Assembly: GCA_006503475.1 (NCBI GenBank)
Contig: RSEH01000204.1
Coordinates: 1-64,000, forward strand
Direction of reading: 5' to 3'
Length of the DNA: 64,000 nucleotides
DNA from: Stentor roeselii
Lineage: Eukaryota > Ciliophora > Heterotrichea > Heterotrichida > Stentoridae
This document shows positions 56,551-64,000 of the stretch, in pieces; the stretch's first letter is position 1, and every line of letters starts with the position of its first letter. The translations under genes and the position numbers were made by a program. Under the pieces are notes generated by a model. That model searched no databases. It worked only from the letters and a program-made list of their open reading frames with translations, and was not told the DNA's origin.

Positions 56551-56675
56551 TATTTAATATTAAAGATATTTAAGATTAAGCTTTCAACAGTTAAAAGTGA
56601 AGTTTTATAATAATTAATCTGGAATGTATCATCAAGATCTCCACTAGTAAAAATTTTATAATTTAAAAGTATTCG

Positions 56676-56975
56676 ATGGACTATCTACTCAAACGATTTT
56701 ACATCTACCAAGAGCTACAAAAGATAAAAACAGGGGCATTTTCATTCACCTCCACAGAAGACCGCCTTCGCGCTCGTTTTTTACTTGAAATAGATGAGAT
56801 CCATCGTCAAATCCAGCATCGCGGAGTCCTCTTCGGACTATGCCTGATCTTCACAGCAGGTTACCCATTAAGTCTATTCCAAAAGATATCAGTTCTTCTA
56901 ATCTGCCGAGAAACAAGCACTTATTTCTACATCGACGAAATTTTATCAGTTCTCGAGCTGGACAAGTACAGTTAA
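56676..56975 (+). CDS. Small protein with one hydrophobic segment, unrecognised
   Basis: A 99-residue protein. The N-terminal half is a charged helix (YIYQELQKIKTG, then RLRARFLLEIDEIHRQIQ). A hydrophobic stretch at about residues 51-78 (LFGLCLIFTAGYPLSLF and beyond) could be one membrane span. No family is recognised; a small subunit of an organelle complex is a possibility. The TRAF-type gene begins 20 nt after its stop. Confidence 0.6.
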   Translation: MDYLLKRFYIYQELQKIKTGAFSFTSTEDRLRARFLLEIDEIHRQIQHRGVLFGLCLIFTAGYPLSLFQKISVLLICRETSTYFYIDEILSVLELDKYS

Positions 56976-56995
56976 AAATAGCTTAAACAATAAAA

Positions 56996-58252
56996 ATGTC
57001 AGAAGAATTCCGAAGTTTTGACAGTCTTCACCTTCCTCCAATAGTTCCGAGGTACAACACTTACTTCCTCAACTCCTTAGACGACATTTTCCTTGAAGAG
57101 ATCCGAGAAGACCACGTCTGGAGTCAAATACACGAACCGGTGCAGGTCTCGGGGGAAGAAGAAATCAAAGAAGAAATAAGCATCTCTGGAGAGTCTGAAG
57201 ACGGGGACTGTCCGAATGACTTGCTTTTGTCCAGTTCTATTCGAAACGACACCTGGACCTGCCCTATCTGTCTTGATATCTTTGAAGACCCTGTTGAGAC
57301 TCCTTGTTGTCATAATTTGTTCTGTGAAAAATGCATCGAATTAGTCATCAAGTGCCCTATTTGTAAGAAAATGCTTGTTAGGTGCATTCCTAATGTTCCT
57401 ATTAAAAGACTTGTTCAGGAATTGTCTGTCAAATGTCGACATCGACTTTGTAGTAAAGTGGTTAAGAAGGGATATCAGAAAAAACATGAACTTTTTTGTA
57501 AAATGGCACTTGTACCTTGTAGTCATAGTGAAACTTGTGGGGAAATTATTAGGAAGGACTTGGATGAACATTTGCAGGAAAAATGTGAGTACCGGCCTGT
57601 TTATTGTGAGTTGAATTGTGGCACACTTATGCCTTTTATTAGAATGGCCAGTCATCTGCAATCAACGTGTCCAAATGCAGAGATAGAATGCGGTCAATAC
57701 TGCGGAACAAAATTAATGAGAAAAGAACTAACCGAGCATGTAACTCTAATATGCCCTAATTCTCAACTTTACTGCCCACTAGTAGATTACCAAGGAACAC
57801 CCTGTGGAACAATATGTCTCCGTAAAGACCTAAAAGAACATCAACTGACTTGCAATTTCCGCAAAGTCAGATGCAGCAACATTGGGTGTAAAGAAAGAAT
57901 TTTGTATAAATACCTCCAGGATCATGAAGGGATGTGCAAATACAAAATCATCAACTGTCCAAACGGCTGTGAGTCTTTTTTTATCAGGAACGAACTGGAA
58001 AAACACAACGAAGAATGCGAGTTGGAAATGGTGGAATGTTCTTATAAGGACATTGGATGCTTGTTCAAGACTCAGAGGAAAAACCTTCAGATTCATTTAG
58101 AGGATTATTTTAAAGAGCATGAACAACTTATGATCAAATATGTGATCAAAACTAATAATCATATCAAGAGGCTTGATAACGATCTTGGTGATTTCTTGGA
58201 AAAGGCTAGAAGTGATATTAAAAGCATCAAAAAAGCACTTTTTCTTGAATAA
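56996..58252 (+). CDS. RING and TRAF-type zinc-finger E3 ubiquitin ligase
   Basis: A 418-residue protein. After an acidic N terminus, residues 89-123 form a C3HC4 RING: CPICLDIFEDPVETPCCHNLFCEKC followed by CPIC. Residues about 140-365 are a series of TRAF-type zinc fingers with repeated C-x(4-6)-C/H patterns, for example CGEIIRKDLDEHLQEKC, CGTLMPFIRMASHLQSTC and CESFFIRNELEKHNEEC. A short helical tail ends the protein; there is no TRAF-C (MATH) domain. The RING predicts E3 ubiquitin ligase activity. Proteins of this layout are abundant in protists. Confidence 0.9.
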   Translation: MSEEFRSFDSLHLPPIVPRYNTYFLNSLDDIFLEEIREDHVWSQIHEPVQVSGEEEIKEEISISGESEDGDCPNDLLLSSSIRNDTWTCPICLDIFEDPVETPCCHNLFCEKCIELVIKCPICKKMLVRCIPNVPIKRLVQELSVKCRHRLCSKVVKKGYQKKHELFCKMALVPCSHSETCGEIIRKDLDEHLQEKCEYRPVYCELNCGTLMPFIRMASHLQSTCPNAEIECGQYCGTKLMRKELTEHVTLICPNSQLYCPLVDYQGTPCGTICLRKDLKEHQLTCNFRKVRCSNIGCKERILYKYLQDHEGMCKYKIINCPNGCESFFIRNELEKHNEECELEMVECSYKDIGCLFKTQRKNLQIHLEDYFKEHEQLMIKYVIKTNNHIKRLDNDLGDFLEKARSDIKSIKKALFLE

Positions 58253-58412
58253 ATAATGAAATTTTAGATGAGTTTGTTTAATAACGGTTTAAAAGTAAAT
58301 TCATGATAATAAAGTAAATCATTCAAATTATTATATTAAATTAAATCTATAAAAGTATTATAATAAGTTAATTATAGATTAAAAAAGGAATGCATTTAAC
58401 CTTACCTCTCAA

Positions 58413-58646
58413 ATGAGAAAATTATTATCAATCATGGAAAACCAGCAAGTTTCCAGAATCGAGCTAAAAAACCAAAACCAACAAATCAACCCTTCAAGCC
58501 TTCCTTACTACGAGAGCCTAACCATCCTAAAAGAATCAAATTCAAGCATGTCCAAAACCTTTTCACCTTCCCTAAAGATCCCTAAACACCATTCATCCTC
58601 CAGTGCCTCTCATTTAAATTCATGTCAGAACTGCACATCATTTTAA
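58413..58646 (+). CDS. Small Ser-rich protein, unrecognised
   Basis: A 77-residue frame; a second ATG at 58434 gives a 70-residue version that may be the true start. It is polar and Ser/Asn/Lys-rich and ends in SSSSASHLNSCQNCTSF. It lies 34 nt before the next gene on the same strand, with spacing similar to its neighbours, which supports it, but the length is marginal. Confidence 0.45.
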   Translation: MRKLLSIMENQQVSRIELKNQNQQINPSSLPYYESLTILKESNSSMSKTFSPSLKIPKHHSSSSASHLNSCQNCTSF

Positions 58647-58680
58647 CTCAAGACAAATAACTTAACAGTCCATAATTTAA

Positions 58681-59253
58681 ATGAAATCATCAGACTCTTT
58701 ATCAGGAATGCGTCAACGACCAGACCTCAGATGCATAACTGATAAACACCTTTTAAGGCACCCAAGTGAAGACTTGAGTCCAGCCAAAGTCCGTCATCAA
58801 AGCCAGAACTTTCAAATTTGCGACATTCCAGACCAAGGCGGAGGAAATCAGCGACTGGGAGGGTTTTCCTCGTATGTGACTCAGTTCATGACAGTTCCTT
58901 CCGGGTACGACCAGCGACACGATTGCAAAGAAAGGGAGAACCCGAAGAAGCTGACTTTAAGACACTCTCGAAGTAAGAGTAACGTTAAACCTGTCAAGTC
59001 AGACCTGAAAAAAGGATCATTTTCAGATAAGCAGAGCATTCCTAAAAAAGGATCTCAGAATAAAATTCTAGTAAAAAAAAACGAGTATAAACCCTTGTCA
59101 CCCTTTCAGTTGAAAGTCACAAACTCGAAACCTCTTCTGCCCAGTAAGGCTCTCAACAGGGCGAAAGAAAACAAAGAAGAACTGATGCCGCCTTGGAGGA
59201 AGTACATGAGAGAGTTGAACCAGCGATTGCATGAGCACAGGCAGAAACTTTAA
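58681..59253 (+). CDS. Basic protein of unknown function
   Basis: A 190-residue basic, hydrophilic protein, mostly disordered by composition (Ser, Lys, Arg, Gln). It has a Lys/Ser-rich middle and an amphipathic C-terminal helix (PPWRKYMRELNQRLHEH). No family is recognised. It is 22 nt upstream of the next gene on the same strand. Confidence 0.6.
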   Translation: MKSSDSLSGMRQRPDLRCITDKHLLRHPSEDLSPAKVRHQSQNFQICDIPDQGGGNQRLGGFSSYVTQFMTVPSGYDQRHDCKERENPKKLTLRHSRSKSNVKPVKSDLKKGSFSDKQSIPKKGSQNKILVKKNEYKPLSPFQLKVTNSKPLLPSKALNRAKENKEELMPPWRKYMRELNQRLHEHRQKL

Positions 59254-59275
59254 TATAATGACAACATGGTTATAA

Positions 59276-59926
59276 ATGGCTCTAAACTCTTTGTTTAAGT
59301 CTGTGAGTGACCGGCTTTGTTTCTACTCGAACTGGAAATTCAATTTTCAGAAATACAGGGTTATCGGGTCTTTGAGGTACATGGATGAAGCACTTGAAAG
59401 ATACGTCGTTGCACCTTTTCATGTCAGGAAGAACCGAGGCGAGATGTTTTACAACGAACATTCTTTAGCATCTTTCAACCATCGATGGAGTCTCCATTAC
59501 GAAGAAGCTCTTTTCCTTAACTACATCATCGACAACTGGAACTTCGACAAGTCTAAACTCAGCAAATACGAGTTGCAAGACTACGAAGAAGCAGTCGAAA
59601 AACTGAAGAAATGGAATGATATTCGTGTTTTCACTAACCAGATCAACTATTTTATTGCAGAAATCAGAAAAACGATTTATATTAGAAGAGCTTCTAAGTA
59701 TCCGAATAACTTCTACGCGACTTACTTCCCGGAATTAGAAATTTCCATCGTCGCCAGGTACCATGAGTTAATTGACCAACTTAAAGAATACCCTGAATGG
59801 ACTGAAAAGGTGAAAGCGGAAGTTGAGCCTATTATTAAGCAGCTTTCTGATGTAATGCCGGTAAATTCTAATGAAATACCTGTGAACCTGTTTTACGGAA
59901 TTGACTTGCAGAGATATTTTAGGTAA
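59276..59926 (+). CDS. Globular helical protein, unrecognised
   Basis: A 216-residue protein with the composition of a folded domain: many Tyr, Phe, Trp and few low-complexity runs. The N terminus (MALNSLFKSVSDRL) is amphipathic and could be a mitochondrial leader. Conserved-looking segments include LRYMDEALERYVVAPFHVRKNRG and NNFYATYFPELE. No family is recognised. A ciliate-specific mitochondrial complex subunit is one guess, not evidence. It is followed after 11 nt by the next gene. Confidence 0.65.
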   Translation: MALNSLFKSVSDRLCFYSNWKFNFQKYRVIGSLRYMDEALERYVVAPFHVRKNRGEMFYNEHSLASFNHRWSLHYEEALFLNYIIDNWNFDKSKLSKYELQDYEEAVEKLKKWNDIRVFTNQINYFIAEIRKTIYIRRASKYPNNFYATYFPELEISIVARYHELIDQLKEYPEWTEKVKAEVEPIIKQLSDVMPVNSNEIPVNLFYGIDLQRYFR

Positions 59927-59937
59927 TTAGATTATAA

Positions 59938-60630
59938 ATGGATAAAAATCGGGATAACGATATTGACGTCTTGTTGCAGAGGATGAAGAAGGATAATGAA
60001 AACTTCAAAAGAAGGTCTGGAAGCTTCAAAGCGCTCTCTGGGGAGGATAGTGATGAGGACTCCTTCATTGAGTCCAGGTATAAGGAAAAGAAAAACTCGG
60101 ATGTTGGATTGAATTTCAAGTCACCTGATGTGAAAGGCAAGAAAAATGTGCAGAGAAAGCAGAAGAGTGAGAAGAAGAAGGAAGAGAAACAGAAAAATGA
60201 AATTATGAAGAAAAAAAATCTGGCAAAAAAAAGCAAGAAAAATAAAGAAGTTAAGGAGGATGGGAATATCAAGAAGGAAGTTTCGAAATCTCCTTCTACT
60301 TACTCGAGGAACTTGAAGTACTCAGCGAAAAGACCGAAAACTGCTATTATTTGCACTACTGGAGTTTTTCCGGGTAAAAAATCTGATAAACTCGCACTTT
60401 TTAAAAGCTGGGAAGCTGTTTGGAGCACTAGTAACTTTATCTGTTCTAATCGGTTGAGTGATAGGGAGGGACGAAAACTGGATCTTGTTAGTCGGTTTAA
60501 GAAAAAACAGTTTGAAACGAAGAAAAAGACTGATACTGTTAAACTTATAAAAAATGATTTTGTTCCTCCGAATGAGAAAAGAAGGGATGACTTGAGATTC
60601 AATACCCGAATGAAAATGATGAGTCTCTAA
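59938..60630 (+). CDS. Lys-rich protein, unrecognised
   Basis: A 230-residue protein. The first 120 residues are extremely Lys/Glu-rich and disordered. The last 90 contain an ordered-looking segment (LALFKSWEAVWSTSNFICSNRLSDREGRKLDLVSRF) that may be a short conserved motif. No family is recognised. Nuclear or microtubule binding would fit the charge but is speculation. It is the last of the plus-strand run of closely spaced genes. Confidence 0.65.
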   Translation: MDKNRDNDIDVLLQRMKKDNENFKRRSGSFKALSGEDSDEDSFIESRYKEKKNSDVGLNFKSPDVKGKKNVQRKQKSEKKKEEKQKNEIMKKKNLAKKSKKNKEVKEDGNIKKEVSKSPSTYSRNLKYSAKRPKTAIICTTGVFPGKKSDKLALFKSWEAVWSTSNFICSNRLSDREGRKLDLVSRFKKKQFETKKKTDTVKLIKNDFVPPNEKRRDDLRFNTRMKMMSL

Positions 60631-60800
60631 TAATATTAACCATTTTTTCCAGCCAGTCCCACCCAACATCCACTTCCAAAACCAAAGTAATACCCCTCAT
60701 CCCCTGCACCACCTTAACCTCCCTAAAACCTTCCAAGATCCAACCAAACCGCATCCACAAAAATCCCTAAAATGGGAGTCTAAACAAGCCACAAATAAAA
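60631..60800 (+). promoter_or_regulatory. C/A-rich 5' flank of the GDH gene
   Basis: These 170 bases are strongly C-rich with very few G on the coding strand. They contain aaaaatccctaaaa about 25-40 nt before the GDH start, like the flanks at 19226-19362 and 44910-45063. Confidence 0.4.
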
Positions 60801-62264
60801 ATGTTGAGTAGACTTCTGAAAGTCCAGTCAGTCGGCCGTCGTTTCTTTTCTTCAACCGACGACGAGCCGAATTTCCTGGATATGGTGCGAATCAATTTAG
60901 ACCGAGCATCAAAGCACATGGACCTAGACCCTGCAGTGCTCGAGTTGATCAAAACAGCAGACGCGACCCTGACGATGACGATTCCATTAAAGCGAGACGC
61001 AGGTCACATCGAGTACTTCAAAGCATACCGAGTGCAGAACTCACGTCACAAGACCCCGACAAAGGGAGGCACACGATTTTCAAGCGACGCGTCATTGGAA
61101 GAGGTGCAAGCCCTGGCGCTTCTGATGACTTTGAAGTGCGCTTGTGTGAATTTGCCCTTCGGAGGGGGCAAGGGCGCCGTGAAAGTTGACCCGAAAGCTC
61201 TGAGTGAAGGAGAACTGGAGAGGCTGACAAGACGATACGCGATGGAACTCGCAAAAAAAGGATTTCTTGACCCTTCCATGGACTGCCCAGGACCTGATAT
61301 GGGAACTGGGGAAAGGGAGATGTTTTGGATGATGCACACTTATAGAGGATTGAACCCGGAAAATCTTTATGGACCTGCAGCTACTACTGGAAAACCTATT
61401 CTTAGTGGAGGGATATCTGGAAGGACTGAAAGCACTGGCTTGGGACTTTATTATTGTTTAAGGGAATTCATGAATGATCCGGAATATATGGCTAAAGTTG
61501 GACTTACCACTGGGATTAAGGATAAAACTTTCATTGTTCAGGGATTCGGAAATGTCGGGTACTGGGCTTCTAATTTTGTTGAAAATGATGGCGGGAAGGT
61601 TTTAGGAGTGCTTGAAAGGGATGGAGCGGTTTATAATCCTAATGGGATTGGAGTTGATGATTTGAAGAAGTATGTTATTAAGAGAGGAGGGGTCAAGGGC
61701 TACCCTCGTGCGGAGTACTTCGAAGACATCGAAGAAGTCTTCAAAAAGCCATGCGACGTGATAATCCCAGCGGCAAAAGAGCGTTCAATAACGGGTAAAA
61801 ACGCAGTAAATTTCAACTGCAAAATCGTAGCCGAAGGAGCAAACGGTCCAACCACCCCTCGTGGAGAAGACGTTTTATCCGCTAAAAACGTGTTAGTTCT
61901 TCCTGACCTCCTCCTAAACGCAGGAGGAGTGACAGTATCTTACTTCGAATACGTGAAAAACCTCGGCTTCATCAACCCAGGGCGAATGACTCGAAACCTG
62001 GAAGCAAAGACAAACCAATGGATAATCGACGCCGTCCGAAGAAACACTTCAGCTTCAGCATCAGACGAAAACATCAAAGGCATCGTCGAAGGGCCAAGCG
62101 AAGCCAACCTGGTCTACTCCGGACTGGAAGACGTGATGTGCCAGGCGACGGAAGAGACAAAAGCGACCAGCAAGCAACTGGGCGTCTCCCTTCGCATGGC
62201 GGTCTTCATCAACGCGATCAACAAAATCAACTCAGCCACGTTGGGAGGAGCCGTAGGAGTTTAA
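60801..62264 (+). CDS. GDH: Glutamate dehydrogenase, mitochondrial
   Basis: A 487-residue hexameric-type GDH. It deaminates glutamate to 2-oxoglutarate and ammonia, feeding the TCA cycle. The N terminus MLSRLLKVQSVGRRFFSS is a typical mitochondrial presequence. Conserved blocks: FKAYRVQNSRHKTPTKGG, MTLKCACVNLPFGGGKGAV with the catalytic Lys, CPGPDMGTGEREM, the dinucleotide-binding GFGNVG, and VAEGANGPTTP. An antenna-like insertion of animal GDH is not obvious. GC content and C-rich codon use are high for this window, which may reflect strong expression. It converges with phosphonopyruvate decarboxylase at a 7-nt gap. Confidence 0.96.
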   Translation: MLSRLLKVQSVGRRFFSSTDDEPNFLDMVRINLDRASKHMDLDPAVLELIKTADATLTMTIPLKRDAGHIEYFKAYRVQNSRHKTPTKGGTRFSSDASLEEVQALALLMTLKCACVNLPFGGGKGAVKVDPKALSEGELERLTRRYAMELAKKGFLDPSMDCPGPDMGTGEREMFWMMHTYRGLNPENLYGPAATTGKPILSGGISGRTESTGLGLYYCLREFMNDPEYMAKVGLTTGIKDKTFIVQGFGNVGYWASNFVENDGGKVLGVLERDGAVYNPNGIGVDDLKKYVIKRGGVKGYPRAEYFEDIEEVFKKPCDVIIPAAKERSITGKNAVNFNCKIVAEGANGPTTPRGEDVLSAKNVLVLPDLLLNAGGVTVSYFEYVKNLGFINPGRMTRNLEAKTNQWIIDAVRRNTSASASDENIKGIVEGPSEANLVYSGLEDVMCQATEETKATSKQLGVSLRMAVFINAINKINSATLGGAVGV

Positions 62265-62271
62265 GTAACTA

Positions 62272-63489
62272 TTATTGGTCTAAAAACGTCATGAACTGGT
62301 CCTTGTTGTCTTTCGGCTCAACTCTTAGAGATTTCAGGTCTTTTCTTGTAAAACTACGGATTTTCACCTCCAGAAGTCCTGAACCGGAAAGGTTCTTCAT
62401 TTTGTCTAAGTGGGATTTTATCTCTGGAAGAGTTGAGGCCGAACCCGCGTAGGCGTAACCTGAACCTTCAGCGAGTTTTGTGAAATCTACGCAATCGCCC
62501 ACGCTTGCTAAGCCACCTGCACTCTCGTGAACGTGGTTGTTGAAGACTATGTGACGCAGGTTGCTTAACTTGCGAGCTCCGATTTGAGGAGCTGCTCCCA
62601 TGTGCATGAAAAATGAACCGTCACCGTCGAGAACGTATACCATCTTTGATGGCTTTGCTAATGCGATTCCCATTGCGATACTACTTGCGTGACCTTTCGC
62701 GCCCAGGCAGTAGAAGTCTTGACCCATTGAGAGACCTTTTTTCTCTCGGAATTCCATTAGTTCTCTTGATGAGAGCCCAGCTCCTGAAACAACAGCATCA
62801 TATTTCCCAATATGTTCCATAATAAAATCCAGTGCTTCTTCCCTACTAAGTTCATATTTCGAAATAGGCTCAACCGATTTTCTCTTATACGGTAAAAAAG
62901 TCCTTCTTCTAATAAGAAACGCATAAGGAGTTCCCTTAGTAGTCAAGTGTTGTTGAGCCAAATCAAGTGACTTAGCCGCTCCTTCTTCAAAATCAGGCAA
63001 GACTTCATAAGTAATTCCCAAGTCACTAAGCAAGCTCTTCATGACTTCTCCCTGGACCTTATGCTGAGGTTCGTCTTTTTTTCCCGGTTCGCCTCTCCAA
63101 GCGATGAGCAACAACATGGGAATCTTATAAACCCGAGGATCCACCAAGCTCAGCAGAGGGTTGACGACATTTCCCAGACCCGAGTTTTGCATAATAAGGA
63201 CTGGGTGCTTTTTCGTGGCCAGATGCCAGCCAGAAGCCAAGCCCATCGCAGTTCCTTCATTTGCACCAATTATGTAACGCGATGGGTTGTGACGCTCGCT
63301 TATGCATTGGATCAAGTCGGTCAGTAATGAGTCAGGAAGACCTGTGAAAAAGTCAAAACCGCGCTCGATCATCTGGCTGTAAAAAACTTCTGCTGGAAGG
63401 AAATCACGCTCGGTCTCGTCAAGCGCGGAATTTTCAAGACGCACGAATCGTCGTAGAGGCTTTAGGGTTCTTGAAAGGCTTAGGAACAT
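62272..63489 (-). CDS. Phosphonopyruvate decarboxylase
   Basis: A 405-residue ThDP-dependent enzyme that decarboxylates 3-phosphonopyruvate to phosphonoacetaldehyde, the committing step of phosphonate synthesis. Diagnostic blocks: the FFTGLPDSLL start, ANEGTAMGLASGWHLAT, MQNSGLGNVVNPLLSL, MLLLIAWRGEPGKKDEPQH, and the ThDP-binding GDGSFFMHMG with FNNHVHESAGG. The N-terminal 30 residues (MFLSLSRTLKPLRRFVRL) look like a mitochondrial leader. Sulfopyruvate decarboxylase is related, but the two-domain fused layout and GEPGKKDEPQH fit phosphonopyruvate decarboxylase. Ciliates are known for phosphonolipids containing 2-aminoethylphosphonate, which need this enzyme. Confidence 0.93.
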   Translation of the reverse strand: MFLSLSRTLKPLRRFVRLENSALDETERDFLPAEVFYSQMIERGFDFFTGLPDSLLTDLIQCISERHNPSRYIIGANEGTAMGLASGWHLATKKHPVLIMQNSGLGNVVNPLLSLVDPRVYKIPMLLLIAWRGEPGKKDEPQHKVQGEVMKSLLSDLGITYEVLPDFEEGAAKSLDLAQQHLTTKGTPYAFLIRRRTFLPYKRKSVEPISKYELSREEALDFIMEHIGKYDAVVSGAGLSSRELMEFREKKGLSMGQDFYCLGAKGHASSIAMGIALAKPSKMVYVLDGDGSFFMHMGAAPQIGARKLSNLRHIVFNNHVHESAGGLASVGDCVDFTKLAEGSGYAYAGSASTLPEIKSHLDKMKNLSGSGLLEVKIRSFTRKDLKSLRVEPKDNKDQFMTFLDQ

Positions 63490-64000
63490 TTTATTAGACG
63501 TGAAGTTTGGGAATTTTTTATTAGGCGGAAAATGGTTGATTAATTTTAGGAAAGTTTGGGTAGTTGAAGGAAGTTTTTGAAAAGTAGAGAAGTGGGATTT
63601 TTTATTGTTTGAAGTTAGATTATTTTAAATGGAGGTTTATGGGTTAGAATCATGGTGTTAAGAGCTCTCTAAACCAGCATCGGTTCTAATATAGTTTTTT
63701 CAGTTCGAAAGAAATTTATATTTATTTCAGGGATTTCTCTCTTTGTATTCGAAATTTAATTGGATAGTGGTAAAAGTTGTTTAATGATTCGGGCAAAAGC
63801 TCATTAAGATTATTGAAATATAATATAAGCGCCTTTCTAAATTTAAAGCATTAATGAGAAATTTGGAAAATTAATTGATTTACAGAAGTCAGAAATGAGC
63901 TATTCAAGAAACATTCTATAAGGATATTTATACTAATATTCAATATTTAATAAACAAAATATTATTTAATAAATGATTTTATCTAAATGGTTAAATTTCT
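63490..64000. other. 5' flank of phosphonopyruvate decarboxylase and AT-rich end
   Basis: The first 120 bases are C/A-rich on the minus strand, like other 5' flanks here. The remainder is AT-rich, with no gene and no telomere repeat at the window end. Confidence 0.5.

Noticed and set aside
60767-62500. Several antisense open frames over the GDH gene and other conserved genes
   Set aside because: They are shadows of GC-richer coding sequence with no family match; the sense proteins are unambiguous.
1-64000. Bacterial origin suggested by operon-like spacing
   Set aside because: The products (DHHC, RING/TRAF, Myb, WD40, arrestin, SAS-4 G-box) and the 15-nt GT-AG introns are eukaryotic. No ribosome-binding sites are seen before starts.
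1-64000. UGA-as-Trp genetic code (Blepharisma-like)
   Set aside because: Trp is encoded by TGG within conserved motifs, long frames run without TGA, and at least four genes end plausibly at TGA (13912, 39940, 47407, 55996).
1-64000. tRNA, rRNA, telomere repeat or CRISPR array
   Set aside because: None was seen on reading both strands: no B-box context with a cloverleaf, no telomeric repeat at either end, and no regularly spaced short repeats.

Overview
This window looks like macronuclear DNA of a heterotrich ciliate, most probably Stentor or a close relative. The DNA is AT-rich and the genes are almost intronless. Three introns could be placed in two genes, and each is exactly 15 nt long, starts GTA, ends AG and has TA at positions 9-10. 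The genetic code is standard: TAA, TAG and TGA all end genes, and Trp is TGG. Miniature introns, a standard code and tight gene packing together fit Stentor better than Blepharisma, which reads UGA as Trp. The species is an inference. No telomere, tRNA, rRNA or CRISPR array is visible.

The window has two kinds of territory. About 1-12.5 kb and 34.5-44 kb are gene-poor and AT-rich, with intergenic stretches of 0.5-1.7 kb. They hold expanded or decaying families: an arrestin-like family (three tandem copies at 0.7-6.2 kb, a frameshifted pseudogene at 10.8-11.9 kb, and further copies at 12.5 and 38.3 kb), an NRF-6-type acyltransferase, a WD40 protein, a decayed cyclophilin pseudogene that has no long reading frame left, and a large membrane receptor with two Venus-flytrap-like ectodomains and about nine hydrophobic helices. 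The receptor and an arrestin gene are convergent neighbours.

About 12.5-34.5 kb and 44-63.5 kb are packed with conserved and ciliate-type genes, often separated by 0-40 nt. Recognisable products are a TPR co-chaperone, a CPAP/SAS-4 G-box centriole protein, the MMAA/MeaB GTPase, an alpha/beta hydrolase, a peroxisomal-type Lon protease (two introns), a Myb protein (one intron), a DHHC palmitoyltransferase, a FLYWCH-like zinc finger, serine hydroxymethyltransferase, mitochondrial cyclophilin, a myristoylated C2-like protein, AIM24-like and SLC35F-like proteins, a C2H2 protein, a second WD40 paralogue, a RING/TRAF zinc-finger E3 ligase, glutamate dehydrogenase and phosphonopyruvate decarboxylase. 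The rest are coiled-coil, low-complexity or unrecognised proteins.

Functional themes are amino-acid, one-carbon, propionate and phosphonate metabolism (GDH, SHMT, MMAA, phosphonopyruvate decarboxylase), mitochondrial and peroxisomal proteostasis (cyclophilin, Lon), basal-body assembly (SAS-4) and membrane signalling (receptor, myristoylated arrestins, C2-like protein, DHHC enzyme). The most unusual signals are the dual-flytrap receptor beside an arrestin, the putatively N-myristoylated arrestin family with gene conversion and loss of the lipidation site in single members, and same-strand genes only 2-5 nt apart.
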